Assembly: GCF_000421765.1 (NCBI RefSeq)
Contig: NZ_ATXQ01000009.1
Coordinates: 54,562-118,561, forward strand
DNA: 64,000 nt
DNA from: Denitrificimonas caeni DSM 24390
GTDB lineage: Bacteria > Pseudomonadota > Gammaproteobacteria > Pseudomonadales > Pseudomonadaceae
Direction of reading: 5' to 3'
A program made the position numbers and the translations under genes. A model generated the notes under the pieces. It made no database searches and was not told where the DNA came from. It saw only the letters and a list, made by a program, of their open reading frames with translations. Below are positions 56,603-64,000 of this stretch, piece by piece. Positions within the stretch are counted from its first letter, which is position 1. Each line of letters starts with the position of its first letter.

Positions 56603-56968
56603 TTAGCCCGCTAAAACTGCATTAAGGGTTTTAATCAATGTTGCTTCATCAACAGGCTTAGTTAAGTAATCCTTAGCCCCTTGACGTTTGCCCCACACCC
56701 GATCAGTCTCCTGATCCTTGGTTGTCACAATAATGACTGGGATATTTTGTGTTTCTGGACTTTTAGTCAACTGGCGCGTGGCTTGAAAGCCATTTAAACC
56801 AGGCATCACAATATCCATTAAGACGACATCAGGTTTCTCTTGCTTCGCTAGGGCAACACCATCTGCACCATTCTCAGCTTTGTACACTTGATGCCCATTC
56901 TTTTCTAGCATTGCTGCCAACTTATACATCTCAGTTGGCGAATCATCAACAATTAAAATACGAGCCAT
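56603..56968 (-). CDS. pilH: Response regulator PilH
   Basis: A 121-residue single receiver domain. Phosphoacceptor Asp52 (LMDIVMPG), acidic pair in LIVDDS and Lys in YLTKPVDE. PilH is phosphorylated by ChpA and favours pilus retraction or acts as phosphate sink. Start MARILIVDD at 56968; the frame opens four codons earlier. Confidence 0.93.
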   Translation of the reverse strand: MARILIVDDSPTEMYKLAAMLEKNGHQVYKAENGADGVALAKQEKPDVVLMDIVMPGLNGFQATRQLTKSPETQNIPVIIVTTKDQETDRVWGKRQGAKDYLTKPVDEATLIKTLNAVLAG

Positions 56969-57024
56969 GATCTTCCCCATACATAAACAATACAGCCAGC
57001 ACCTGTCTTACTTCTTAAGCAAAT

Positions 57025-57432
57025 TTAAGAAGCGCTCTCTACAGGAGTAAAGGCTGGCACATGCGTTTTAATTGCACCAATCAGCTCTTCTTTGCTGAAC
57101 GGTTTTGTTAAATACTGGTCAGAACCAACAATGCGGCCCTTGGCTTTATCAAACAACCCATCTTTCGAAGAAAGCATAATCACTGGTGTTGATCGAAAAG
57201 CAGTATTATTTTTGATCAGCGCACAGGTTTGATAGCCATCCAAACGCGGCATCATAATATCAACAAAGATAATATCAGGATGTGTATCCGCAATCTTAGC
57301 CAACGCATCAAAACCGTCAACAGCAGTGATCACTTCACAACCAACTTTTTTCAGCAAGGTTTCTGCAGTCCGACGAATCGTCTTCGAATCGTCGATAACC
57401 ATGACCTTTAAGCCTTCAGATTTCTGTTCCAT
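57025..57432 (-). CDS. pilG: Response regulator PilG
   Basis: A 135-residue receiver protein with a short N-terminal extension. Phosphoacceptor Asp58 (FVDIMMPR), DD in VIDDSKTIRR and Lys in YLTKPFSKEE. PilG promotes pilus extension and adenylate cyclase activation. First gene of the cluster, diverging from gshB. Confidence 0.93.
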   Translation of the reverse strand: MEQKSEGLKVMVIDDSKTIRRTAETLLKKVGCEVITAVDGFDALAKIADTHPDIIFVDIMMPRLDGYQTCALIKNNTAFRSTPVIMLSSKDGLFDKAKGRIVGSDQYLTKPFSKEELIGAIKTHVPAFTPVESAS

Positions 57433-57679
57433 CTTCGCCCTACCATCGTCGGTGAGTCGTTATTTTTTTGCAGTATTGATGCTATGCTGCTTAATTATAC
57501 AGCACGCGGCGACTCAATCGTCGTGCCTTTTTAGCATACTATTTTGCTGCAATCCATTAACCCGGCATTTACAGGGTTATTTATTGACCTCGCTTATAGC
57601 TTTAGATCAATTTAATACTATTATTCAGCCAATCCAAAGTGCATTATTGACTGCTTACTATTTTATCGGAGACCTTATC

Positions 57680-58636
57680 ATGCATGTTCGTCTTGGGATT
57701 GTCATGGATCCTATTGATCGTATTTCATTCAAAAAAGACAGTTCTCTGGCCATGCTTTTGTCAGCCCAATCACGCGGCTGGTCGTTGTTTTATATGGAAC
57801 AGCAAGACCTCTATCAACTAGCGGGTCAAGCACGAGCACGTATGCGCTCACTGCAAGTGTTCGACAATCCACAGCACTGGTTTGAACTGGGCGATGAACT
57901 TGACGAACCGCTCTCTGATTTAACTGTCATTTTAATGCGCAAAGACCCTCCATTTGATAACGAGTTTGTTTATAGCACTTATTTACTTGAGCAAGCGGAA
58001 GCAGCTGGCAGTTTAGTGGTCAACAGCCCACAAAGTTTGCGCGACTGTAACGAAAAACTCTTTGCAACTATGTTCCCACAGTGCACGCCAGCCACCCTAG
58101 TGAGCCGACGACCCGACATTCTGCGGGAATTTGCCAAGCAACAACGTGACATCATTCTCAAACCACTCGATGGTATGGGCGGATCGTCGATATTCCGTCA
58201 TCGCGAAGACGATCCGAACTTATCGGTGATTTTAGAAACGCTCACCGCGCACGGCACTCAGCAAATTATGGCGCAGCAATATTTGCCAGCGATTAAAGAT
58301 GGCGATAAGCGCATTCTAATGATTGATGGCGAACCGGTACCTTATTGCTTAGCGCGCATTCCAGCGGCTGGCGAAACACGCGGTAATTTAGCGGCCGGTG
58401 GTCGTGGTGAAGCACGTCCTCTCACCGACAAGGATCGTTGGATCGCTGAACAAGTCGGTCCTGAATTACGCAAACGTGGCTTGCTGTTCGTTGGCTTAGA
58501 TGTGATAGGCGAACACCTGACCGAGATTAACGTCACCAGCCCAACCTGTATTCGCGAAATTGATAATGCCTTTGATACTAAAATCGGCGACCAACTGATG
58601 GATGCAATTGCCCGTAAATTGACGGAGCGCTGCTAA
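57680..58636 (+). CDS. gshB: Glutathione synthetase
   Basis: A 318-residue ATP-grasp ligase that joins gamma-glutamylcysteine and glycine. Features: N-terminal RLGIVMDPIDRISFKKDSS, RKDPPFDNEFVY, ILKPLDGMGGSSIFR and C-terminal GLDVIGEHLTEINVTSPT. ATG 57680 follows CGGAGA. Neighbour of pilG in Pseudomonas. Confidence 0.96.
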   Translation: MHVRLGIVMDPIDRISFKKDSSLAMLLSAQSRGWSLFYMEQQDLYQLAGQARARMRSLQVFDNPQHWFELGDELDEPLSDLTVILMRKDPPFDNEFVYSTYLLEQAEAAGSLVVNSPQSLRDCNEKLFATMFPQCTPATLVSRRPDILREFAKQQRDIILKPLDGMGGSSIFRHREDDPNLSVILETLTAHGTQQIMAQQYLPAIKDGDKRILMIDGEPVPYCLARIPAAGETRGNLAAGGRGEARPLTDKDRWIAEQVGPELRKRGLLFVGLDVIGEHLTEINVTSPTCIREIDNAFDTKIGDQLMDAIARKLTERC

Positions 58637-58643
58637 TATAATC

Positions 58644-58679
58644 GGCTTGCACAGCCATTAATCATTGAATGTGCAAGCC
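58644..58679. other. Hairpin between gshB and tonB-like gene
   Basis: A perfect 10-bp inverted repeat, GGCTTGCACA and TGTGCAAGCC, with a 16-nt loop, but no T-tract on either side. It may be a weak terminator, a processing site or a protein-binding palindrome. Confidence 0.5.
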
Positions 58680-58743
58680 AGTTCATGGACTTTTTGATGA
58701 CTTCTCGGCAGACTGCCGCCTCTGTCGAGAAACCAAAACACTT

Positions 58744-59643
58744 ATGAAAAACGCTGCTACCAATCCTTTTGCCGAACCGAAACCTAAAGTTGATGCGGCT
58801 GACCGCTTAGGCTTCACGTTGCTTATCGCCGGTCTTCTGCACTTAGCTATCATCCTCGGGGTGGGTTTTACCGTTGCTGATTTACCTGAATTAAGCAAAA
58901 GCCTAGACGTCACTTTAGCGACTTTCAGCAGTGAAAAAGAACCTGAAAAAGCTGATTTTATTGCCCAGGACAATCAGCAAGGCAGCGGTACATTAGAAGA
59001 AGCTGCGACACCAAGCACCACCGAAAAAGCCACCTTCCAAGACACCAAAGTCAATAAGGTGCAAGTAGAAAGCAGCGAAGAGCCGACACCGGTTGTCCAA
59101 GCAAAAAAACAAGTGGTCAGCACACCGACCCCACAAAAGCAAAAAGTGCAAAGCGCAGCACAAGTACAACCCAAACCTCAACCCACCAAACCGCGCCCTG
59201 TCATAGATCGCGAGCAACTTTCTGCTGAAATTGCTAGTCTCGAAGCAGAGCTGTCAATGGATCAACAAAACTACGCCAAAAGACCACGGGTGAGTCGACA
59301 AAACACTGCTGCAACCAAGCGTGATATCAGTGCGTGGTACCGCGAGGATTGGCGTAAAAAAGTCGAGCGCGTCGGTAACCTTAATTACCCTGACGAAGCA
59401 CGTCGCCAAGGCATTTACGGCAGTTTGCGCGTGCTGGTCATCATTAAAAGTGATGGATCGCTAGAAAACATGCGGATTTTAGAATCCTCTGGCCATCCAG
59501 TACTTGACCGCGCGGCATTAAACATTGTGCGCACAGCCGCACCCTTTGCGCCTTTTACCGGTGAGCTAGCTGCCAACTACGACCAGGTTGAAATCATTCG
59601 AACTTGGCGCTTTGAGCGTGGCGATCGTCTTTCCAGTCAATAA
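58744..59643 (+). CDS. TonB-family energy transducer, TonB3-like
   Basis: A 299-residue TonB protein. N-terminal cytoplasmic part, one membrane segment (LLIAGLLHLAIILGVGFTV), a Pro/Lys/Gln-rich periplasmic linker and a C-terminal TonB domain (NYPDEARRQGIYGSLRVLV, then RTWRFERGD). No exbB/exbD adjacent. P. aeruginosa TonB3, encoded at the same place beside gshB and pilG, is needed for normal twitching motility. ATG 58744 is chosen; the frame upstream is not family-like. Confidence 0.85.
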   Translation: MKNAATNPFAEPKPKVDAADRLGFTLLIAGLLHLAIILGVGFTVADLPELSKSLDVTLATFSSEKEPEKADFIAQDNQQGSGTLEEAATPSTTEKATFQDTKVNKVQVESSEEPTPVVQAKKQVVSTPTPQKQKVQSAAQVQPKPQPTKPRPVIDREQLSAEIASLEAELSMDQQNYAKRPRVSRQNTAATKRDISAWYREDWRKKVERVGNLNYPDEARRQGIYGSLRVLVIIKSDGSLENMRILESSGHPVLDRAALNIVRTAAPFAPFTGELAANYDQVEIIRTWRFERGDRLSSQ

Positions 59644-59713
59644 TCTGCGATAATCATTGGGCTGACATTGAGCAGCTATTTTATCGCGTTTTGACGGGGA
59701 TGATTGAATCACC

Positions 59714-60280
59714 ATGACTGCTACCTTTCCTTCATTAGCTGGGCATTTTTTAATTGCCATGCCACTCATGAGCGATCCGCATTTTGCCGAATCGGTGGTC
59801 TATATTCTCACCCACGACGAGCAAGGCGCGCTCGGCATCATTATTAACCGTCCTAGCGGCCTGACTTTGGCTGACGTGCTCGAACAACTGCAACCGGAGC
59901 ATGCCACGCTCAGCGACAGTGACGATCAAGACGTGTTTCTCGGTGGCCCAGTGCAATCTGAATTAGGTTTTGTCCTGCACAATATCGGCCCGCAATTTCA
60001 AGGCACGATGAATTTCGGCAGTTTGTCACTGACCTCCTCGCAAGATGCTTTAGCAGCCATCGCCCAAGGCCAAGGACCTCAGCAAAACTTAATTGCTCTG
60101 GGCCACGCCGGTTGGGGTGCCGGACAACTGGAAGAAGAACTGCGTGACAACGCTTGGCTGTCTTGCCCAGCCGATCCGAATGTGATTTTCAGCACACCAA
60201 TTGAACAACGTCGCAGTGCCGCAGCCGCTCTGCTAGGTGTTGACCTTGAGCGTCTCAGCCATCAAGTAGGCCATGCATGA
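59714..60280 (+). CDS. algH: YqgE/AlgH family protein
   Basis: A 188-residue UPF0301 protein. Conserved GHFLIAMPLMSDPHFAESV at the N-terminus, INRPSGLTL, FLGGPVQSELGFVLH and LGHAGWGAGQLEEEL. In Pseudomonas it was named AlgH for an effect on alginate; the biochemical function is unclear. Overlaps the next gene by 4 bp (ATGA). Confidence 0.93.
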   Translation: MTATFPSLAGHFLIAMPLMSDPHFAESVVYILTHDEQGALGIIINRPSGLTLADVLEQLQPEHATLSDSDDQDVFLGGPVQSELGFVLHNIGPQFQGTMNFGSLSLTSSQDALAAIAQGQGPQQNLIALGHAGWGAGQLEEELRDNAWLSCPADPNVIFSTPIEQRRSAAAALLGVDLERLSHQVGHA

Positions 60281-60720
60281 GCCAAACTGCTGAAGCACCC
60301 AAACTGCTCTTAGGTTTTGACTACGGCACCAAACAAATTGGCGTTGCGGTTGGACAAATGATCACTCGCCAAGCGCGCGAACTGTGCAATTTGAAAGCGC
60401 AAGATGGCATCCCGCGCTGGGAGCAGATCGAAGCACTGATTAAAGAGTGGCAGCCCGATGCACTTGTTGTAGGATTACCGCTAAACATGGACGGCACACC
60501 CAGCGACATGTGCGTGCGTGCAGAAAAGTTTGCTCGGCGCCTCAATGGCCGCTTTAACTTACCCGTCCACACCCACGATGAACGCTTGACTACCTTTGAA
60601 GCCAAAGGCCAACGCTTATCGCAAGGACAACAACGTGGCAGCTATCGCGAGCAACCTGTCGACGCCTTAGCCGCCGCTTTACTACTGCAAGGATGGCTGG
60701 AGCAATACAACAACAGCTGA
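60277..60720 (+). CDS. ruvX: YqgF/RuvX family nuclease
   Basis: A 147-residue RNase H-fold protein. LGFDYGTKQIGVAVG (catalytic Asp) at residues 12-26, VVGLPLNMDGT and HTHDERLTTFEA are typical. It acts in maturation of 16S rRNA 5' end and perhaps at Holliday junctions. Co-translated with yqgE. Confidence 0.93.
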   Translation: MSQTAEAPKLLLGFDYGTKQIGVAVGQMITRQARELCNLKAQDGIPRWEQIEALIKEWQPDALVVGLPLNMDGTPSDMCVRAEKFARRLNGRFNLPVHTHDERLTTFEAKGQRLSQGQQRGSYREQPVDALAAALLLQGWLEQYNNS

Positions 60721-60749
60721 CCTCAACTGATGCATGGAGTCGTACTTAA

Positions 60750-61259
60750 ATGAGCCTACCTGATCCTGCTGTCTTAATTACTGCCATTGCCGATGAGCTC
60801 AAAGCCCATCTACAAGCCCACAATATTGATAATCCACGTTTTGTCGGCATCCACACCGGTGGTGTTTGGGTCGCCAATGCCTTGCTCAAAGAACTCAAAA
60901 GTGAAGAGCCGCTGGGCATTTTAAATGTGTCGTTTTATCGTGATGATTTCAGTCGCAGCGGCTTGCATCCACAAGTTCGTCCATCGCAGCTACCTTTTGA
61001 TATCAGCGATCAGCATTTGGTGTTAATTGATGATGTATTGATGAGTGGCCGCACCATCCGCGCCGCACTCAATGAGCTGTTTGATTATGGCCGTCCGGCC
61101 AGCGTTACCCTCGTCTGCTTGTTGGATTTAAATGCCCGCGAACTGCCAATCCGCCCTGATATTGTCGGTGCAACACTTTCCCTTGATGCAATGCAGCGGG
61201 TAAAATTAGTTGGACCTGAACCGTTGGCCATCCAACTGAAAACCCTCGACCATCTATGA
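60750..61259 (+). CDS. pyrR: PyrR bifunctional pyrimidine regulator/uracil phosphoribosyltransferase
   Basis: A 169-residue type I phosphoribosyltransferase. PRPP-binding motif [17 protein letters not shown] at about residues 91-107; [11 protein letters not shown] and GIHTGGVW are typical of PyrR. In Pseudomonas it acts in pyrimidine gene regulation; no obvious PyrR-binding attenuator is seen in the 29-bp gap. Placed 10 bp before pyrB. Confidence 0.92.
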   Translation: MSLPDPAVLITAIADELKAHLQAHNIDNPRFVGIHTGGVWVANALLKELKSEEPLGILNVSFYRDDFSRSGLHPQVRPSQLPFDISDQHLVLIDDVLMSGRTIRAALNELFDYGRPASVTLVCLLDLNARELPIRPDIVGATLSLDAMQRVKLVGPEPLAIQLKTLDHL

Positions 61260-61269
61260 GATTTTCGCA

Positions 61270-62280
61270 ATGACGCCCCTCGCCCCTAAGTGCCCGCTGC
61301 AATTAAACGACCAAGGTCGTCTGCGCCATTTTTTATCGCTCGATGGCCTCCCGCGTGAAATGCTGACAGAAATCCTCGACACCGCCGACTCGTTTTTAGA
61401 AGTCGGCGCGCGCGCGGTGAAAAAAGTACCGTTAATGCGCGGCATGACTGTCTGCAACGTGTTTTTTGAAAACTCCACGCGCACCCGCACCACCTTTGAA
61501 CTGGCTGCCAAACGTTTATCCGCAGACGTCATCACCCTCAACGTTTCCACCTCTTCAACCAGTAAAGGTGAAACCCTCACCGATACCCTGCGCACCCTCG
61601 AAGCCATGGCCGCCGATATGTTTGTGGTGCGCCATGCCGATTCCGGTGCCGCCCACTTTATTGCCGAACACGTTAGCCCCAATGTGGCGATTATTAACGG
61701 TGGTGATGGTCGTCATTCGCATCCGACGCAAGGCATGCTGGATATGCTGACCATCCGTCGGCATAAAGGCGATTTCACCAAGCTAAAAGTAGCTATCGTC
61801 GGCGATATTTTGCACTCACGGGTCGCGCGTTCGAACATGCTCGCGTTAAAAACCCTCGGTTGTCCTGATATTCGCGTGATTGCGCCAAAAACCTTGTTGC
61901 CAGTAGGTCTTGAGCAATACGGCGTGAACGTTTACACCGATATCACCGAAGGCTTAAAAGATGTCGATGTAATCATCATGCTGCGCTTGCAACGCGAACG
62001 CATGCAAGGTGGTTTGCTGCCTAGTGAAGGCGAGTTTTATCGTCTGTATGGTTTAAGCGAACAACGTTTAGCTCTGGCGCACCCGGAAGCCATCATCATG
62101 CACCCCGGTCCAATTAACCGTGGCGTCGAAATTGATTCCTTAGTGGCGGATTGCCCACGCTCGATGATTCTTAATCAAGTCACCTACGGCATCGCCATAC
62201 GCATGGCCGTACTGTCGATGACCATGAGCGGTCAGAATGAACAACGCCAACTGGATGCAGAAAAGCAGGAGTCAATCTAA
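61270..62280 (+). CDS. pyrB: Aspartate carbamoyltransferase catalytic chain
   Basis: A 336-residue ATCase. Carbamoyl-phosphate site [12 protein letters not shown], second motif HPTQGMLD and [10 protein letters not shown]. The N-terminus carries the longer extension of Pseudomonas-type ATCases that assemble with PyrC'. Its TAA overlaps the pyrC' ATG (TAATG). Confidence 0.96.
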   Translation: MTPLAPKCPLQLNDQGRLRHFLSLDGLPREMLTEILDTADSFLEVGARAVKKVPLMRGMTVCNVFFENSTRTRTTFELAAKRLSADVITLNVSTSSTSKGETLTDTLRTLEAMAADMFVVRHADSGAAHFIAEHVSPNVAIINGGDGRHSHPTQGMLDMLTIRRHKGDFTKLKVAIVGDILHSRVARSNMLALKTLGCPDIRVIAPKTLLPVGLEQYGVNVYTDITEGLKDVDVIIMLRLQRERMQGGLLPSEGEFYRLYGLSEQRLALAHPEAIIMHPGPINRGVEIDSLVADCPRSMILNQVTYGIAIRMAVLSMTMSGQNEQRQLDAEKQESI

Positions 62281-63554
62281 TGCGCATACAAATTAATGGC
62301 GCTCGTATCATTGATCCGGCGAGCGGCATGGATCAGCAGGCTGATATTTTTATCCGTGACGGCAAAATTGTCGCCATTGGTGACATGCCACGCGAGTTTG
62401 TCGCTGAGCAAATGATTGATGCGAACGGTTTAATTGCCGCGCCCGGCTTGGTCGACATTTCTACTTCATTGCGCGAACCTGGCTATGGCCGCAAGGGCAC
62501 AATTGCCACGGAAACCCGCGCTGGGGCAGCTGGTGGCGTCACCTCTGTGTGCTGCACGCCGCAAACTAAACCTATTTTAGATACTCCAGCGGTGGTTGAG
62601 TTAATCCTCGATAAAGCCCGCGATGAAGGCTCGTGCAAAGTCTATCCTTTGGGCGCGTTTAGCCAAGGTCTTGCCGGCGAGCAATTAGCTGAGTTAGTCA
62701 CTTTACGCGACGCTGGCTGCATTGCTTTCACTAACGGTTTAGTGCCCTTTGCCAGTAACCGCATTTTAGGTCGTGCGCTTGAATACGCAGCAACCTTTGA
62801 TCTGACAGTAATTTTCCAGCCACAAGACGCCTCATTGGCTGAGGGCGGTTTAGCCCATGAAGGACCAACCGCAACCTTTCGCGGTTTAACCGGTATTCCA
62901 GAATCAGCAGAAACAGTCGCGCTCTCGCGTGATTTATTACTGGTTGAGCAAAGCGGTGTACGTGCGCATTTTAGCCAAATCACCACTGCACGCGGTGCTC
63001 GTCTGATTGCCAAAGCGCAAGCACGCGGCCTGCCGGTCACCGCTGATGTGGCGATGTATCAACTGATTCTGACTGACGAAGCATTAATGGACTTCTCCAG
63101 CTTCTATCATGTATTGCCACCATTGCGCTCTCTAGAAGACCGCGAAGGTTTGCGTGAAGCGGTTAGAACTGGCGTGATCAGTGCGATTGCCAGTCATCAC
63201 CAGCCGCACGAAGCTGACGCCAAACTTGCACCCTTTGCCGCCACCGAGCCAGGCATCAGCAGCATTGAACTGTTGCTGCCATTAGCCATGAGCCTAGTCG
63301 AAGAAGGTGTACTCGATCTGCCAACCGCTTTAGCGCGCCTAACCACCGGACCAGCTGCAGCAATGCAGATCAACGCCGGCCGCTTAGCCATCGGAGCTGC
63401 AGCGGATATCGTTTTGTTTGACCCCAACGCACAAACCCTCGCTGGTGAAAACTGGCTCTCCAAAGGCAGCAACTGCCCATTTATTGGCCACCACCTGCCC
63501 GGCCTTGTGCGCTACACCCTACTCAACGGCCGCATCACCCACAAAAACCTATAA
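62280..63554 (+). CDS. pyrC': Dihydroorotase-like non-catalytic subunit PyrC'
   Basis: A 424-residue amidohydrolase-fold protein. At residues 59-66 it reads DISTSLRE, where active dihydroorotases have DxHxHLRE; both metal histidines are replaced by Ser. It is therefore the inactive type that, in Pseudomonas, forms the dodecameric ATCase complex with PyrB. Later segments (ASHHQPHEADAK) keep some family pattern. A functional PyrC should be encoded elsewhere. Confidence 0.93.
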   Translation: MRIQINGARIIDPASGMDQQADIFIRDGKIVAIGDMPREFVAEQMIDANGLIAAPGLVDISTSLREPGYGRKGTIATETRAGAAGGVTSVCCTPQTKPILDTPAVVELILDKARDEGSCKVYPLGAFSQGLAGEQLAELVTLRDAGCIAFTNGLVPFASNRILGRALEYAATFDLTVIFQPQDASLAEGGLAHEGPTATFRGLTGIPESAETVALSRDLLLVEQSGVRAHFSQITTARGARLIAKAQARGLPVTADVAMYQLILTDEALMDFSSFYHVLPPLRSLEDREGLREAVRTGVISAIASHHQPHEADAKLAPFAATEPGISSIELLLPLAMSLVEEGVLDLPTALARLTTGPAAAMQINAGRLAIGAAADIVLFDPNAQTLAGENWLSKGSNCPFIGHHLPGLVRYTLLNGRITHKNL

Positions 63555-63680
63555 GCCCCTAAGCCAGCCGCGGCGCGACCCAAGTCCCGCCGCGCTACAC
63601 CTTTTGTCGGCCTAAAGACCGACCTACACAATCCGCACCACAACCCACACCGCAATCTGCACCACCCGTAGATACTCTGT
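63555..63680. repeat. Two REP-like palindromes between pyrC' and IS110-type transposase
   Basis: CGCGGCG (near 63569) pairs with CGCCGCG (near 63588), and GTCGGCC (63607-63613) pairs with GGTCGGTC-like sequence on the opposite strand via GACCGACCTACA. On the minus strand each resembles the Pseudomonas REP pattern TGTAGGNCGG. This is the only sequence between pyrC' and the transposase stop. Confidence 0.6.
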
Positions 63681-64000
63681 TTAAGCACAAGCTTTTTTAT
63701 GCTCTTCGCTGAATAATTTTGATGAATCAAAGGGCGTGTTTAATTTTAAGCACGCCCAGATTCCTGTCAGCATTTTACGCATCACTGCGCACAGTGCTTG
63801 CATCTTTTTCTTGCCACGTTGAATCAGCGACTGATAAAAAGCGCGCACATTAGCGTCGTGAGTCGCTGCAGACAAAGCTGGCATAAACAGCGCTGTGCGC
63901 AAATAAGAGTTACCTGCTTTGCTTAAGCGACCAGGTTTGTTAATGCTTGTTCCTGATTGCGTTAAGCGCACATCAAGGCCAGCAAAGCGGCTGACCTGTG
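63681..64000 (-). mobile_element. IS110-family transposase, 3' part, continuing beyond the window
   Basis: The minus-strand frame is open from the window edge to TAA at 63681-63683 (about 106 codons). The visible part is the C-terminal Transposase_20 region: RFAGLDVRLTQSGTSINKPG, GRLSKAGNSYLRTALF, RGKKKMQALCAVMRK. The N-terminal DEDD (RuvC-like) domain is outside. IS110 elements carry a bridge RNA in a flanking non-coding end; which end cannot be settled here. Confidence 0.88.

Noticed and set aside
57326..57679. Extended N-terminus of glutathione synthetase (118 codons)
   Set aside because: Runs antisense through pilG and is not part of the family; ATG 57680 has a good ribosome binding site.
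58669..58743. Extended start of the TonB-like protein
   Set aside because: It begins inside the right arm of a hairpin and adds a cysteine-rich stretch unlike TonB N-termini.

Overview
The window is a stretch of chromosome from a Pseudomonas-like gammaproteobacterium. The evidence is gene content and order: the Pil-Chp chemosensory cluster (pilG-H-I-J-K-chpA-B-C) next to gshB, a tonB3-like gene and yqgE-yqgF-pyrR-pyrB-pyrC'; a 6S RNA beside the 5-formyltetrahydrofolate cyclo-ligase and zapA genes, followed by ygfB-pepP-ubiH-ubiI; an oxyR-recG pair; and a dsbA/endonuclease-phosphatase/diguanylate cyclase group. I recall these blocks from Pseudomonas aeruginosa. Base composition looks close to balanced, below the GC-rich norm of the genus, so a lower-GC branch such as the Thiopseudomonas/Denitrificimonas relatives is plausible, but this is inference. 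Several blocks that lie far apart in P. aeruginosa are adjacent here, so the chromosome has been rearranged.

Layout. 1-3.5 kb: end of one M16 peptidase gene, a second (catalytically dead, lipoprotein) M16 gene, rsmD, a lipid A acyltransferase and a PilZ protein. 3.6-8.5 kb (minus): a yhhJ-rbbA-yhiI type ABC export operon. 8.9-15.5 kb: a small membrane protein with a sigma-S-like promoter, the folate cyclo-ligase gene, 6S RNA, zapA and a ZapB-like coiled-coil gene, then ygfB-pepP-ubiH-DUF4442-ubiI. 15.6-18 kb: a ferric-iron binding protein, YigZ and a nitroreductase. 18.0-19.0 kb: a gene-free array of palindromic repeats. 19-23.2 kb: an SDR, TIGR02450, a lone AlbA_2-domain protein, an FeS-type photolyase/cryptochrome overlapping a DUF2256 gene, and a Blc lipocalin. 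23.3-34.3 kb: gmk-rpoZ-spoT-ridA, an SDR-fold epimerase-like gene, oxyR-recG, an HDOD protein, an alpha/beta hydrolase and a G3E GTPase.

34.4-43.8 kb: a small cysteine-rich secreted protein; an orphan ccoN behind an ANR-type box with a tiny companion membrane protein; an HPP-CBS membrane protein; a LysR regulator; a globin-coupled diguanylate cyclase; dsbA; a phosphatase-fold protein; and a coiled-coil diguanylate cyclase like DgcP. 43.9-57.4 kb (minus): the complete Pil-Chp system that controls twitching motility and surface sensing. 57.7-63.6 kb: gshB, tonB-like, yqgE, ruvX, pyrR, pyrB and the inactive dihydroorotase homologue pyrC'. 63.6-64 kb: two REP-like palindromes and the 3' part of an IS110-family transposase that runs off the window.

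Functionally the window is mostly core genome. Type IV pilus/c-di-GMP control recurs (Pil-Chp, tonB3-like, a PilZ protein, two diguanylate cyclases). The less ordinary parts are the mosaic repeat array at 18-19 kb, the photolyase/DUF2256/lipocalin group, the possible leader peptide in front of ccoN, the two asparagine-substituted phosphotransfer modules in ChpA, and the IS110/REP junction. I found no clear new defence system, prophage, CRISPR array or tRNA gene.
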